64,000 bases of DNA from Sphingomonas palmae (GTDB taxonomy: Bacteria; Pseudomonadota; Alphaproteobacteria; Sphingomonadales; Sphingomonadaceae): NCBI RefSeq assembly GCF_900109565.1, contig NZ_FNZZ01000001.1:62001-126000 (forward strand). The letters are read 5' to 3'. Below are positions 11,720 to 20,605 of the stretch, one piece after another (within the stretch, counting starts at the first letter, position 1; each line of letters begins with the position of its first letter). Under the pieces are notes generated by a model. That model saw only the letters and a program-made list of their open reading frames with translations. It was not told where the DNA came from and ran no database searches. The translations under genes were made by a program, and so were the position numbers.

Positions 11720-13174
11720 ATGAAGATGCACCACACTTTTCGCGCTGACGCCGCGGACCGGACGCGAACGCTGCCGTGGCTGCTACTGCTACTCGGATGT
11801 GCAGCGCTCGCGCTGTGGATCGGCTGGATCGGGTTCGAGGCGTCGGACGATTCGCTCTACTGGCAGGGCGCGATGAAGGTGATGACGCAGCCGCCTTTTC
11901 CGGGCGACAATCACTGGACGACTCGTTTTCCGCTGACGATCACCTTTGCCGCGATGCTGCGCTTGATGGGGCAGGGGTTCGCGGCCTTCGCAGTGACCGC
12001 GATGATTTTTTACGCCTGCGTCGTTGCCGTCACGGGCATGTTCGCCGGCAAGGTCGCGGGCGCGCGCAGCGGTTGGATCGCCGCACTGCTCACCGCGACG
12101 CTGCCGGTGATCGTCAGCCACGCGACCACGGTGTCGGTCGATCTGATCGAGGCGGCGGCGCTGATCCTCGGCATCACCCTGCTGGGCGGCGCGCGGGCGG
12201 ATCGTGCCGGTTATGTGCGCGGTGTCGCTGCCGGCGTCGCGTTCGGGGTGGCGGTGCTGTGCCGAGAGACGAGTGTCTTGCCGCTCGTCGGGCTGGTGCC
12301 GCTGTTCCTACTGGGGCGTCCAGTGCCGCGCGGGGTGCTGGTCGCGGTCGGCGTTGGTGTCGCGGTCGTGCTGGGTGGCGAAGCACTGTACCAATGGGCG
12401 CTGACCGGCGATCCACTGCGCCGCTACACGATCGCGTTCAATCACGACGACCACATCGACCGCGCCGCGAACATGGAAGGCAATTTGTTGCTGTGGCCGC
12501 CGATCGACCCGCTGCTGGTGCTGCTGGTCAATGACGATTTCGGGCTGCTGTTCTGGGCGGCGGGTGCGGCGCTCGCCCTTGGTGCGTGGCGGATGGTGCC
12601 GGTCGGGCAGCGCGGACGAATGGTGGTGCTGAGCGCGATGGCGGGCGCCATGTTCCTGCTCGTCGCGGTGCTCTACGGAAAGCTGGTGCTCAACCCGCGC
12701 TACTTCACGCTGCCCGCACTCGCGGCGGTGGTGATCGTCGCGATCTGGGCGGCGGGCTTGTCGCCGCGCTGGCGCATGCTACTGCTCGCCGCAATCGTGG
12801 GGAGCAACCTTCTGCTGATGGGCGTCGGCAACGCGCACCCGCGCTGGGTGATGGAGGCGATGGTCGAGGCGTCGGGGCAGCATCCGCGCGAGCTGATCGC
12901 GGCCGATCCGCAGACGGTCCGCCGCGCCTTGATTCCGATGCTCTACGCGGGCCGCGAGAACCTGCGCTACGCACCTGCGCGGCCGGGCGGGCTCGAGATT
13001 GCGGATGCGGAGCACGCGCCAGCGGGGCAGGTTGTGGCGCGCTATCCATCGCCGGCGACAAAGGTGGGGGCGATTTTTCGGGCGCTAGGACTGGAGCCGC
13101 TGGTCCCGCACGCTATCGCCCGACGAATGTTCGCGCCGAGCCCGGAGGCCGTGCTGGTCCGCCGCCCCGATTGA
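11720..13174 (+). CDS. GT39/ArnT-like membrane glycosyltransferase
   Basis: The 484-residue protein has about ten to twelve membrane segments and a GT-C layout. The first long periplasmic loop begins with ASDDSLYW, the position of the acidic catalytic residue in dolichyl/undecaprenyl-phosphate sugar transferases (PMT_2, ArnT). RRYTIAFNHDDH lies in a later loop. Such enzymes move a sugar from a polyprenyl-phosphate carrier onto an envelope acceptor; the substrate is unknown. The start ATG at 11720 is chosen because the open frame upstream has no coding character. Next to fabD but about 65 bases away, so probably separate. Confidence 0.72.
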   Translation: MKMHHTFRADAADRTRTLPWLLLLLGCAALALWIGWIGFEASDDSLYWQGAMKVMTQPPFPGDNHWTTRFPLTITFAAMLRLMGQGFAAFAVTAMIFYACVVAVTGMFAGKVAGARSGWIAALLTATLPVIVSHATTVSVDLIEAAALILGITLLGGARADRAGYVRGVAAGVAFGVAVLCRETSVLPLVGLVPLFLLGRPVPRGVLVAVGVGVAVVLGGEALYQWALTGDPLRRYTIAFNHDDHIDRAANMEGNLLLWPPIDPLLVLLVNDDFGLLFWAAGAALALGAWRMVPVGQRGRMVVLSAMAGAMFLLVAVLYGKLVLNPRYFTLPALAAVVIVAIWAAGLSPRWRMLLLAAIVGSNLLLMGVGNAHPRWVMEAMVEASGQHPRELIAADPQTVRRALIPMLYAGRENLRYAPARPGGLEIADAEHAPAGQVVARYPSPATKVGAIFRALGLEPLVPHAIARRMFAPSPEAVLVRRPD

Positions 13175-13239
13175 CCCGAGCCGTTGACCGCTTTCGCCTG
13201 CCCGCCTAGCAGCGCAGCCCTTCACGCATGGAGAGGGCG

Positions 13240-14199
13240 ATGCGCGCATTCATTTTTCCCGGGCAGGGCAGCCAGGCCGTCGGCATGGGCAAAGCGCTCA
13301 GCGACGCGTCGCCGGTCGCGCGCGCGGTGTTCGAGGAGGTCGACGACGCGCTCGGCCAGCATCTGAGCCGTGTGATGTGGGAAGGGCCGGCGGACGACCT
13401 CACCCTCACCGAGAATGCGCAGCCCGCGATCATGGCGAACGCGATCGCGACCTTGCGCGTGCTCACCCAAGAAGGCGGCGTGCGGCTGGCCGACAAGGCG
13501 GACTATGTCGCGGGTCACTCGCTCGGCGAATATAGCGCCTTGTGCGCGGCCGAGGCGCTCGACCTTGCCACCACTGCGCGGCTGCTGAAGCTGCGCGGGC
13601 GTGCGATGCAGGCAGCGGTTCCAGTCGGCGAGGGCGCGATGGCGGCACTGCTCGGTGCCGATGTCGAGAAGGCGGGCGTGATCGCGGGCGCCGCGGTCGA
13701 CTCTATCCTGGCGGAGGGCGGCGCGGAGCTGGTCTGCACCGTCGCCAACGATAACGATCCGAGCCAGGTTGTAATCTCCGGCCACCGTGCCGCGGTCGAG
13801 CGCGCGGTCGCGTTAGCGAAGGAAATGGGGGCGAAACGCGCGGTGCTGCTGCCCGTGTCGGCACCGTTCCACTGCGCGCTGATGGCCGACGCTGCGACCG
13901 CGATGGAGGCGGCGCTCGCCGAGGCCGACCTGCGCGCGCCGCTCTTTCCCGTCTTTGCCAATGTCGATGCCGCCGCGGTAGCTGACCCCGGCGCGATCCG
14001 CCGCCTGCTGGTTGAGCAGGTGACCGGCCGCGTACGTTGGCGCGAGTCGGTGCTCGCAATGGCAGACGCGGGCGTGACCGAGTTCGTCGAGTTCGGCGGC
14101 AAGGTGCTCGGCCCGATGGTCAAGCGCATCGTTCCCGACGCGACCGTTACCAGCGTGGTGACGATGGACGACGTCGAAGCGGTGACTAAATCGCTCTGA
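13240..14199 (+). CDS. fabD: Malonyl-CoA:ACP transacylase FabD
   Basis: FabD loads malonyl groups onto acyl carrier protein. The 319-residue product begins MRAFIFPGQGSQ, the family hallmark; the active-site serine is Ser94 in GHSLGEYSAL. Later motifs include PVSAPFHCALM, with the catalytic His. An ATG 12 bases upstream is in frame, but GGAG at 13230-13233 lies six bases before 13240, which decides the start. It is the first gene of fabD-fabG-acpP-fabF-mltG. Confidence 0.97.
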   Translation: MRAFIFPGQGSQAVGMGKALSDASPVARAVFEEVDDALGQHLSRVMWEGPADDLTLTENAQPAIMANAIATLRVLTQEGGVRLADKADYVAGHSLGEYSALCAAEALDLATTARLLKLRGRAMQAAVPVGEGAMAALLGADVEKAGVIAGAAVDSILAEGGAELVCTVANDNDPSQVVISGHRAAVERAVALAKEMGAKRAVLLPVSAPFHCALMADAATAMEAALAEADLRAPLFPVFANVDAAAVADPGAIRRLLVEQVTGRVRWRESVLAMADAGVTEFVEFGGKVLGPMVKRIVPDATVTSVVTMDDVEAVTKSL

Positions 14200-14221
14200 C
14201 ACCCGGCTGAGGAGAAGAAGC

Positions 14222-14962
14222 ATGTTCGATCTTTCAGGCATGACCGCGCTGGTCACCGGCGCCTCGGGCGGGATCGGCTCGGCGATCGCGCGCGGACTCG
14301 CGGCGCAGGGCGCGCGATTGGCGGTATCGGGCTCGAACGCCGACAAACTGGAGGCATTCCGCGCCACGCTGGACGGCGACCACGTCGCAGTGCCCGCCAA
14401 CCTGTCCGACGCTTCCTCGGTCGACGGGCTCGTGCCCGCGGCGGTGCAGGCGCTGGGCGGGCGGCTCGACATCCTCGTCAACAACGCCGGCGTCACGCGT
14501 GACAATCTGGCGATGCGGATGAAGGACGAGGAATGGGACACGGTGATCCGTGTCAACCTTGAGGCCGCGTTTCGCCTGATCCGCGCGGCGGCCAAGCCAA
14601 TGATGAAGCAGCGTTTCGGCCGCGTCGTCTCGATCACCTCGGTGGTAGGCCAGACCGGCAATCCGGGGCAGGCGAACTATGCCGCGTCGAAAGCCGGGCT
14701 GGTCGGCATGTCGAAGGCGCTGGCGCAGGAGCTTGCCAGCCGGAACATCACGGTCAATTGCGTCGCGCCGGGCTTTATCCGCTCGGCGATGACCGACGTG
14801 CTGCCCGATGCGCAGAAGAGCGCGCTTCTCGGCCGCATTCCCAATGGCGACCTGGGCACCGGCGAAGACATCGCCGCCGCGATCGTCTATCTCGCGTCAA
14901 GGGAGGCGGGCTACGTCACCGGCCAGACGTTGCACGTCAATGGCGGCATGGCGATGGTGTGA
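14222..14962 (+). CDS. fabG: 3-oxoacyl-ACP reductase FabG
   Basis: FabG makes the first reduction in each fatty-acid elongation round using NADPH. The 246-residue SDR has the cofactor motif TGASGGIGSAIA, the NNAG motif, and the catalytic Ser and YxxxK in SITSVVGQTG and YAASKAG. GGQTLHVNGGMAMV-type C-terminus is standard for FabG. A strong GAGGAGAAGAAGC lies before the ATG, and it follows fabD by 22 bases. Confidence 0.97.
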   Translation: MFDLSGMTALVTGASGGIGSAIARGLAAQGARLAVSGSNADKLEAFRATLDGDHVAVPANLSDASSVDGLVPAAVQALGGRLDILVNNAGVTRDNLAMRMKDEEWDTVIRVNLEAAFRLIRAAAKPMMKQRFGRVVSITSVVGQTGNPGQANYAASKAGLVGMSKALAQELASRNITVNCVAPGFIRSAMTDVLPDAQKSALLGRIPNGDLGTGEDIAAAIVYLASREAGYVTGQTLHVNGGMAMV

Positions 14963-15094
14963 CGCGGAACGCGATGACGGGGATTGCGGCGACGTGGTGC
15001 AGGTGGCCGGTAAACGTCGCACTTGTCACGAAACGCTCCCCGTTCTACCTGCGTTCAGGAAGTTACTGACCCCCCAAGAAGAAGAGGGAATACC

Positions 15095-15331
15095 ATGAGC
15101 GAGACTGCCGACCGCGTGAAGAAGATCGTCGTCGAGCACCTGGGCGTCGAAGCCGACAAGGTGACCGAGGATGCCAGCTTCATCGACGATCTGGGCGCGG
15201 ACAGCCTCGATATCGTCGAGCTGGTGATGGCGTTCGAGGAAGAATTCGGGGTCGAGATCCCCGACGACGCCGCCGAGAAGATCACGACCGTCAAGGACGC
15301 GATCACCTACATCGACGAGCACAAGGCTTAA
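15095..15331 (+). CDS. acpP: Acyl carrier protein
   Basis: This 78-residue acidic protein carries growing acyl chains on a phosphopantetheine arm attached to Ser37 in [10 protein letters not shown]. The helix [16 protein letters not shown] is typical of type II fatty-acid ACP. The ATG at 15095 is preceded by AAGAAGAGGGA; an in-frame extension upstream is not part of the gene. It lies 132 bases after fabG, leaving room for its own promoter, as expected for a very abundant protein. Confidence 0.98.
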   Translation: MSETADRVKKIVVEHLGVEADKVTEDASFIDDLGADSLDIVELVMAFEEEFGVEIPDDAAEKITTVKDAITYIDEHKA

Positions 15332-15376
15332 GGGACAAGGGGCTGATCCCCTAACCCGGAGAGTCGAGATGTTGAG

Positions 15377-15418
15377 CGGCTCCCCTTCCTCGGCCAGAGG
15401 GCGGGGAGCCGTTTCAGT
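15377..15418 (+). terminator. Hairpin between acpP and fabF, likely partial terminator
   Basis: CGGCTCCCC (15377-15385) pairs with GGGGAGCCG (15403-15411) and is followed by TTTCAGTTT. Placed 46 bases after the acpP stop and before fabF, it would let acpP mRNA exceed fabF mRNA if it terminates only part of transcription. That role is inference from position and shape. Confidence 0.65.
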
Positions 15419-15475
15419 TTGAAAGCACCCGCGCGCGTCAGCGCTCGCGTCGGCGGGGGTGAAGAAGGAATGCCT

Positions 15476-16732
15476 ATGCGTCGCGTCGTCGTCACCGGTC
15501 TGGGCCTCGTCACGCCGCTCGGCGCGGACGTGGAAACCGCCTGGGCCAACCTCATCGCCGGCAAGTCGGGCGCCGGGCCGATCACGCGCTTCGACGCGTC
15601 GAACCAGAAGTGCCAGATCGCCTGCGAGGTGAAGCCCAAGGATCACGAATACGGCTTCGATCCTGACCAGCGTGTCGATCACAAGATCCAGCGTCAGGTC
15701 GATCCCTTCATCATCTACGGCATCGACGCCGCCGGTCAGGCGCTGGAGGATGCCGGGCTGACCGAGATGGACGAGGCGACCAAGCTGCGCGCCGGCGTCT
15801 CGATTGGGTCGGGCATCGGCGGACTGCCAGGAATTGAGATCGAGTCGATCAACCTGCACGAGCGCGGCCCGGGGCGCGTAAGCCCGCACTTCGTTCACGG
15901 TCGGCTGATCAACCTGATCAGCGGGCAGGTGTCGATCAAATACGGGCTGATGGGGCCGAACCACGCGGTCGTCACCGCCTGCTCGACCGGCGCGCACTCG
16001 ATCGGCGACGCCGCTCGCATGATCCGCGACGACGATGCCGACATCATGCTGGCGGGCGGTGCTGAGAGCACGGTCAACCCACTCGGCGTCGCCGGCTTCG
16101 CGCAGGCGCGCGCGCTCAACATGAGCATGAACGACCGCCCGACTGAGGCGAGCCGTCCTTACGACAAGGACCGCGACGGCTTCGTGATGGGCGAGGGCGC
16201 GGGCGTCGTTGTGCTGGAGGAGTACGAGCATGCCAAGGCACGCGGCGCGAAGATCTATGCCGAGGTCGTCGGCTACGGTCTGTCGGGCGACGCCTATCAC
16301 GTGACCGCGCCGCATCCCGAAGGGAAGGGCGCGGAGAATGCCATGCGCATGGCGCTGCGCAAGGCGGGCATGGAGCCTGCCGACATCGATTACATCAACG
16401 CGCACGGCACCTCCACGATGGCGGATACGATCGAGCTGGCGGCGGCCAAGCGCGTTTTCGGCGACGATCTGTCGGGTGCGTCGATGTCGAGCACCAAGTC
16501 GGCGATCGGCCACCTGCTCGGCGGGGCCGGTGCAGTGGAGAGCATCTTCTGCATTCTGGCGCTGCGCGACCAGGTTGTGCCGCCGACGCTCAACCTCCAC
16601 AATCCCGACGAGGGTACCGAGGGCGTCGACCTCGTTCCGCTCGTGGCCAAGAAGCGTGAGGTGCGCGCGGTACTCAACAACAGCTTCGGGTTTGGCGGAA
16701 CGAACGCGTCGCTCGTGATGAAGGCGATCTGA
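15476..16732 (+). CDS. fabF: Beta-ketoacyl-ACP synthase II FabF
   Basis: FabF condenses malonyl-ACP with acyl-ACP to lengthen fatty acids. The 418-residue product starts MRRVVVTGLGLVTPLG. The catalytic Cys169 lies in TACSTGAHSIGDA; the two active-site His sit in NAHGTST and KSAIGHLLGGAG, and the gating loop is NNSFGFGGTNAS. The AAGGA at 15465-15469 is six bases before 15476, so this ATG is preferred to one six bases earlier. Confidence 0.97.
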   Translation: MRRVVVTGLGLVTPLGADVETAWANLIAGKSGAGPITRFDASNQKCQIACEVKPKDHEYGFDPDQRVDHKIQRQVDPFIIYGIDAAGQALEDAGLTEMDEATKLRAGVSIGSGIGGLPGIEIESINLHERGPGRVSPHFVHGRLINLISGQVSIKYGLMGPNHAVVTACSTGAHSIGDAARMIRDDDADIMLAGGAESTVNPLGVAGFAQARALNMSMNDRPTEASRPYDKDRDGFVMGEGAGVVVLEEYEHAKARGAKIYAEVVGYGLSGDAYHVTAPHPEGKGAENAMRMALRKAGMEPADIDYINAHGTSTMADTIELAAAKRVFGDDLSGASMSSTKSAIGHLLGGAGAVESIFCILALRDQVVPPTLNLHNPDEGTEGVDLVPLVAKKREVRAVLNNSFGFGGTNASLVMKAI

Positions 16733-16742
16733 GATAGCATCG

Positions 16743-17711
16743 ATGCGCCGTCCCGGTTGTCTGGCGCTGATCGCCGGGCTGGTCATCATCGTGGCGGGCG
16801 CGTGGGTGCTGCTCGGCTGGTCGGGCAGCGGCCCGGCCGCCAAGCCGATGAACGTCGAGATCGCGCAAGGCTCTAGCCTGGCGAGCGCGGCGGAGCAGCT
16901 GGAGAAGGCGGGGGCGATCCGCTCGGCCTCGCGCTTCCGGCTGCGCGCGCGGCTGTTCGGCGGTTCGGGATCGATCAAGGCGGGCGAGTTCGCGATCCCT
17001 GCCGGTGCGAGCGAGTCGACCATCCTGTCGATCTTGCAGGGCGGCAAGGCGGTGCAGCGGCTGGTCGTGATCCCCGAGGGGCTGCCATCGGTGATGGTGC
17101 GCGACAAGCTGATGACAGCGCCTGCGCTGACCGGCAGCGTCGCTGTGCCCGCCGAAGGATCGGTTCTGCCCGACGGTTACTCGTTCGAGCGGGACGAGAC
17201 GCGTGCGGCGGTGCTGGCGCGGATGCAGGCGGCGATGAAACGCTACGTGGCGCAGGCCTGGGCCAAGCGGCGCCCCACCACCGTCGCGAAGACACCCGAA
17301 CAGGCAGTGATCCTCGCATCCGTCGTAGAAAAGGAGACGGGCAAGCCGTCCGAGCGGCGGATGGTCGCCGCCGTTTATTCCAACCGACTGCGGATCGGCA
17401 TGCCGCTGCAGGCCGACCCGACCGTCATCTATCCGATCACGAAGGGACGTCCGCTGGGTCGGCGTATCCGCCAGTCCGAGCTGCGCGCGAAGAACGGCTA
17501 CAACACTTATGCGTCACCCGGTCTACCGGTCGGGCCGATCGCCAACCCGGGGCGGCTGTCGATCGACGCGGTGCTCGACCCGGCGCATACCAAGGCGCTG
17601 TATTTCGTGGCGGACGGCACCGGCGGGCACGTTTTCGCCGACACGCTGGCCGAGCATAACGCGAACGTGAAGAAGTGGTACGCGATCCGTCGCGCTCGCG
17701 GCGAAATGTGA
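16743..17711 (+). CDS. mltG: Endolytic murein transglycosylase MltG
   Basis: MltG cuts nascent glycan strands near the inner membrane and may set their length. The 322-residue protein has one N-terminal membrane anchor (residues 5-25), a LysM-like region (NVEIAQGSSLASAAEQL), and the YceG catalytic domain with ILASVVEKETG, where Glu196 matches the catalytic Glu of E. coli MltG. NTYASPGLPVGPIANPG and DGTGGHVFADTLAEHN are also diagnostic. It follows fabF by ten bases, a common pairing. Confidence 0.95.
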   Translation: MRRPGCLALIAGLVIIVAGAWVLLGWSGSGPAAKPMNVEIAQGSSLASAAEQLEKAGAIRSASRFRLRARLFGGSGSIKAGEFAIPAGASESTILSILQGGKAVQRLVVIPEGLPSVMVRDKLMTAPALTGSVAVPAEGSVLPDGYSFERDETRAAVLARMQAAMKRYVAQAWAKRRPTTVAKTPEQAVILASVVEKETGKPSERRMVAAVYSNRLRIGMPLQADPTVIYPITKGRPLGRRIRQSELRAKNGYNTYASPGLPVGPIANPGRLSIDAVLDPAHTKALYFVADGTGGHVFADTLAEHNANVKKWYAIRRARGEM

Positions 17712-17909
17712 TCGCGCGGACTTCGGAGCACGTTCCTCCAAGCATCTGATCAAGTGCGATTTGTGATGCCGCACGGTCGTAAGCTCTTCTGCTAAAACGT
17801 TGATCTTGCAACGCTGAGCGCGTGCCGCGTCGAACCGAGCCTCTGGTACGGCGAGCAAGGGTGCCGCGCACGCGCCTAGCCGGTAGAAGGCGGCAAAAGG
17901 GAAGCATCG

Positions 17910-19025
17910 TTGCCGTTGAACCTGCCGTTTCGCTGTGCCTGCCTCGTGGCCGGCACGACCATTCTATCCGCCTGTGTCCCCGCTGGCCGTCCACCCGCCG
18001 CCCCTGCCGCGGCAGTGCCGATCACGGTGCAGTCGACACCTCCTGAGGACGCACCGGCTCCGTCACTCGCGCGACCTGATCGGCCTGTGTCGCGCTCGCA
18101 GCCGTCCGCGCGCCTCGTCAACGCGGTGCAGGCGCTGGGTCGCGGCTTCAAGGGTGCGGTGGGTATCAGCGTGCGCAACATCGACGAAGGCTGGGTGGTC
18201 GCGTGGGAAGGTGACCGCGCCCGCCCGCAACAGAGCGTCAGCAAATTGTGGGTCGCGATCGCGGTCATGGACGCGGTGGAGCACGGGCGCTTGTCGCTCG
18301 CTGATCGGGTAACGGTCAGGCGGTCGGACCTCACGCTGTTTCACCAGCCCATACGCGCGCTGGTCGGCAAGAATGGCTACACGACCACGATCGGCGCGCT
18401 GCTGCGCGGCGCGATGACGCGCAGCGACAACACCTGCAACGACGTGCTGCTGTGGAAGGTGGGTGGCCCGTCCGCGATCAACCGCATGCTGCGAGAGAAG
18501 GGCATCGACGGGGTGAAGTTTGGCCCCGGTGAGCGCAAGTTGCAGGCACGCACCGCAGGGTTGGAATGGAAACCGAAATGGGCCGGCGGCTGGGGTTTCC
18601 TGCAGGCCCGCGCGGCGATGACGTACGAAGCGCGTGCGAAGGCGCTGCGGCGCTACCTGGCGGCACCGATGGACGGCGCATCGGCGAACGGCGTGACCTT
18701 GGGGCTGTCGCTGCTGGCGGAAGGCAAGTTGCTCACGCCACGGTCGACCGCGTCGCTGCTGACGCTGATGCGGTCGAGCAAGACCGGGCCGCTGCGGCTC
18801 AAGTCAGGCCTGCGACCCGGCTGGACGCTGGCGCACAAGACCGGGACGGGTCAGGACCTGAACAGCTGGTCGACCGGCTACAACGATGTCGGGCTGCTCG
18901 TCGCACCCGACGGTCACCGCTACGCGGTCGCGGTGATGATCGCGAGCACACACCAGCCGATCCCCACGCGCATGCGGTTGATGGGCAATGTCACGCGCGC
19001 GATCGTTGCGAACGCCGCCCGTTAG
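17910..19025 (+). CDS. Class A beta-lactamase-fold serine hydrolase, lipoprotein
   Basis: The 371-residue protein starts at TTG, with AAGGGA upstream. The signal peptide ends in a lipobox LSAC (Cys22), so it should be a lipoprotein. All class A active-site elements are present with near-canonical spacing: Ser109-x-x-Lys112 (SVSK), Ser172-Asp-Asn174, then Glu208-x-x-Leu-Gln212 at exactly the spacing of Glu166-Asn170, and KTGT at 310-313. Gln replaces the usual Asn170, and about 34 extra residues precede KTG. It may be a chromosomal beta-lactamase, or a peptidoglycan-active relative. It converges with eda. Confidence 0.82.
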   Translation: MPLNLPFRCACLVAGTTILSACVPAGRPPAAPAAAVPITVQSTPPEDAPAPSLARPDRPVSRSQPSARLVNAVQALGRGFKGAVGISVRNIDEGWVVAWEGDRARPQQSVSKLWVAIAVMDAVEHGRLSLADRVTVRRSDLTLFHQPIRALVGKNGYTTTIGALLRGAMTRSDNTCNDVLLWKVGGPSAINRMLREKGIDGVKFGPGERKLQARTAGLEWKPKWAGGWGFLQARAAMTYEARAKALRRYLAAPMDGASANGVTLGLSLLAEGKLLTPRSTASLLTLMRSSKTGPLRLKSGLRPGWTLAHKTGTGQDLNSWSTGYNDVGLLVAPDGHRYAVAVMIASTHQPIPTRMRLMGNVTRAIVANAAR

Positions 19026-19037
19026 GCGGCGGGCGGC

Positions 19038-19640
19038 TCAGCCCTTCAGCGCCGCGGCCTTCTTCGCGCGCTCGATCACCTCGGGCATCGTGCCCTCGGT
19101 CACCCAGCTGCCGCCGACGCAGAGCACGGGATCGAGCGCGAGCCAGTCAGGCGCATTCTTTGCGCTGATCCCGCCGGTCGGGCAGAACTTGCACTGGTAG
19201 AAGGGTGCGGCGAGCGCCTTCAATGCCTTGACCCCGCCCGATGTCTCGGCCGGAAAGAACTTGAAGTGGGTCAGGCCCAGGTCGAGGCCGCGCATGATGT
19301 CGCCCGCGGTCGCGACGCCGGGCAGATAGGGCAGCTTACTGTCGATGATCCGCTCGCTGAGGCGATGCGACAGCCCCGGCGAGACGATGAACTCCGCGCC
19401 GGCGTCCACCGCCTGGTCGAACTGATCGGGCGACACGACCGTGCCCGCGCCGACGATCGCGCGCGGCACCTGCTTCATCTCGCGGATCGCATCGAGCGCG
19501 GCGGGGGTGCGCAGCGTCACTTCGAGCACGCGCAAACCGCCCGCGACCAGCGCCTCGGCGAGCGGACGTGCCTGCGCGGCGTCGTGGATCACCAGCACCG
19601 GGATGACCGGCGCAGTCTGCATGATGTCCTGAATGTTCAT
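19038..19640 (-). CDS. eda: KDPG aldolase
   Basis: This enzyme splits 2-keto-3-deoxy-6-phosphogluconate into pyruvate and glyceraldehyde-3-phosphate, the last Entner-Doudoroff step. The 200-residue product has the Schiff-base Lys127 in THFKFFPAE, catalytic Glu40 in LEVTLRT, and the phosphate-binding CPTGGIS and VGGSWV motifs. It overlaps glk by four bases and ends the zwf-pgl-edd-glk-eda operon. Confidence 0.97.
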   Translation of the reverse strand: MNIQDIMQTAPVIPVLVIHDAAQARPLAEALVAGGLRVLEVTLRTPAALDAIREMKQVPRAIVGAGTVVSPDQFDQAVDAGAEFIVSPGLSHRLSERIIDSKLPYLPGVATAGDIMRGLDLGLTHFKFFPAETSGGVKALKALAAPFYQCKFCPTGGISAKNAPDWLALDPVLCVGGSWVTEGTMPEVIERAKKAAALKG

Positions 19641-20605
19641 GTGTGCTCCTGCGCGAAAGCGGCCGCGGCGCCGAACAGGCCGGGCTGGGGATGGGTGATG
19701 AGCTTGACCGGGATCGCGGCCATCAACTGTTGGAACCGCCCCTTGGCAACGAAACGCTGGTCGAAGCCGGAGCGGAGCAGCTTGTCCTTGATGCGCAGAC
19801 CCAGCCCGCCCGCGATCACGACGCCCTTGGCACCATGCGCGAGCGCCAGATCGCCCGCCACGGCGCCGAGCGCCAGGCAGAAACGGTCAAGCGCAGCGAG
19901 CGCGAGCGAGTCGTCGCCGTCGAGCGCGTCGGTCCAGATTTCCTTATCGGTGCGCTCGCGGATTGCGCGCCCCTCGAGGCTCGCGAGTGTCTCGTAGATC
20001 GCGACGATTCCGGGACCCGCGACGATCCGTTCGGTCGATACGCGCGTGAAGGTCCGGCGCAGGCGCTTGAGGATCGCGTCCTCGATGGGATCGAGCGGGG
20101 CATAGTCCATGTGCCCGCCCTCGGTCGGCAGCACGAGATAGCGGCCTCCGGTCTTGAACACCTGTGCCACGCCCAGGCCGGTTCCGGGGCCGCAGACGGT
20201 GGTCACGCCCTCCGCCGGCAGCGGCACGTCGGGACCGCACAGATGCTCGAAATCTTCGTGCGGCAACTGCCCCACGGCGTGGCCGACCGCGCCGAAATCG
20301 TTGATGATCGTGTAGATTTCGGCGTCGAGCCGCTCCGGGATCAGCGAGGGACGGATCACCCAGGGGTTATTGGTCATGCGGATCACGTCGCCCGTGATCG
20401 GCGAGGCGACCGACAGTGCTGCCGCCTTGGGCATCGGGCGGTTGAGCGTCGCGGCGAAAGCCTGCCACGCGGTCTGCAGGCTGGCGTGGTCGGCGGTGCG
20501 CAGCGTTACCGGATCGCCCAGCGACACGACCTTGCCGCCCTCTACCTCGGCGATCGCGAATCGCGCGTTGGTACCGCCGATGTCGGCCGTCACGATTTCG
20601 GTCAC
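19637..20605 (-). CDS. glk: Glucokinase
   Basis: Glucokinase phosphorylates glucose with ATP to feed the pathway. The 322-residue product has the N-terminal ATP-binding [10 protein letters not shown], the sugar-binding [10 protein letters not shown] region, [21 protein letters not shown], and the late [10 protein letters not shown]. This is the proteobacterial Glk family, not the ROK family. Four-base overlaps couple it to edd upstream and eda downstream. Its place inside the cluster implies that free glucose is a main substrate. Confidence 0.96.
   Translation of the reverse strand: MTEIVTADIGGTNARFAIAEVEGGKVVSLGDPVTLRTADHASLQTAWQAFAATLNRPMPKAAALSVASPITGDVIRMTNNPWVIRPSLIPERLDAEIYTIINDFGAVGHAVGQLPHEDFEHLCGPDVPLPAEGVTTVCGPGTGLGVAQVFKTGGRYLVLPTEGGHMDYAPLDPIEDAILKRLRRTFTRVSTERIVAGPGIVAIYETLASLEGRAIRERTDKEIWTDALDGDDSLALAALDRFCLALGAVAGDLALAHGAKGVVIAGGLGLRIKDKLLRSGFDQRFVAKGRFQQLMAAIPVKLITHPQPGLFGAAAAFAQEHT

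Noticed and set aside
15026..17107. 693-codon open frame on the minus strand
   Set aside because: It lies antisense to acpP, fabF and mltG, which have full family motifs. The frame resembles no protein and is a product of high GC content.
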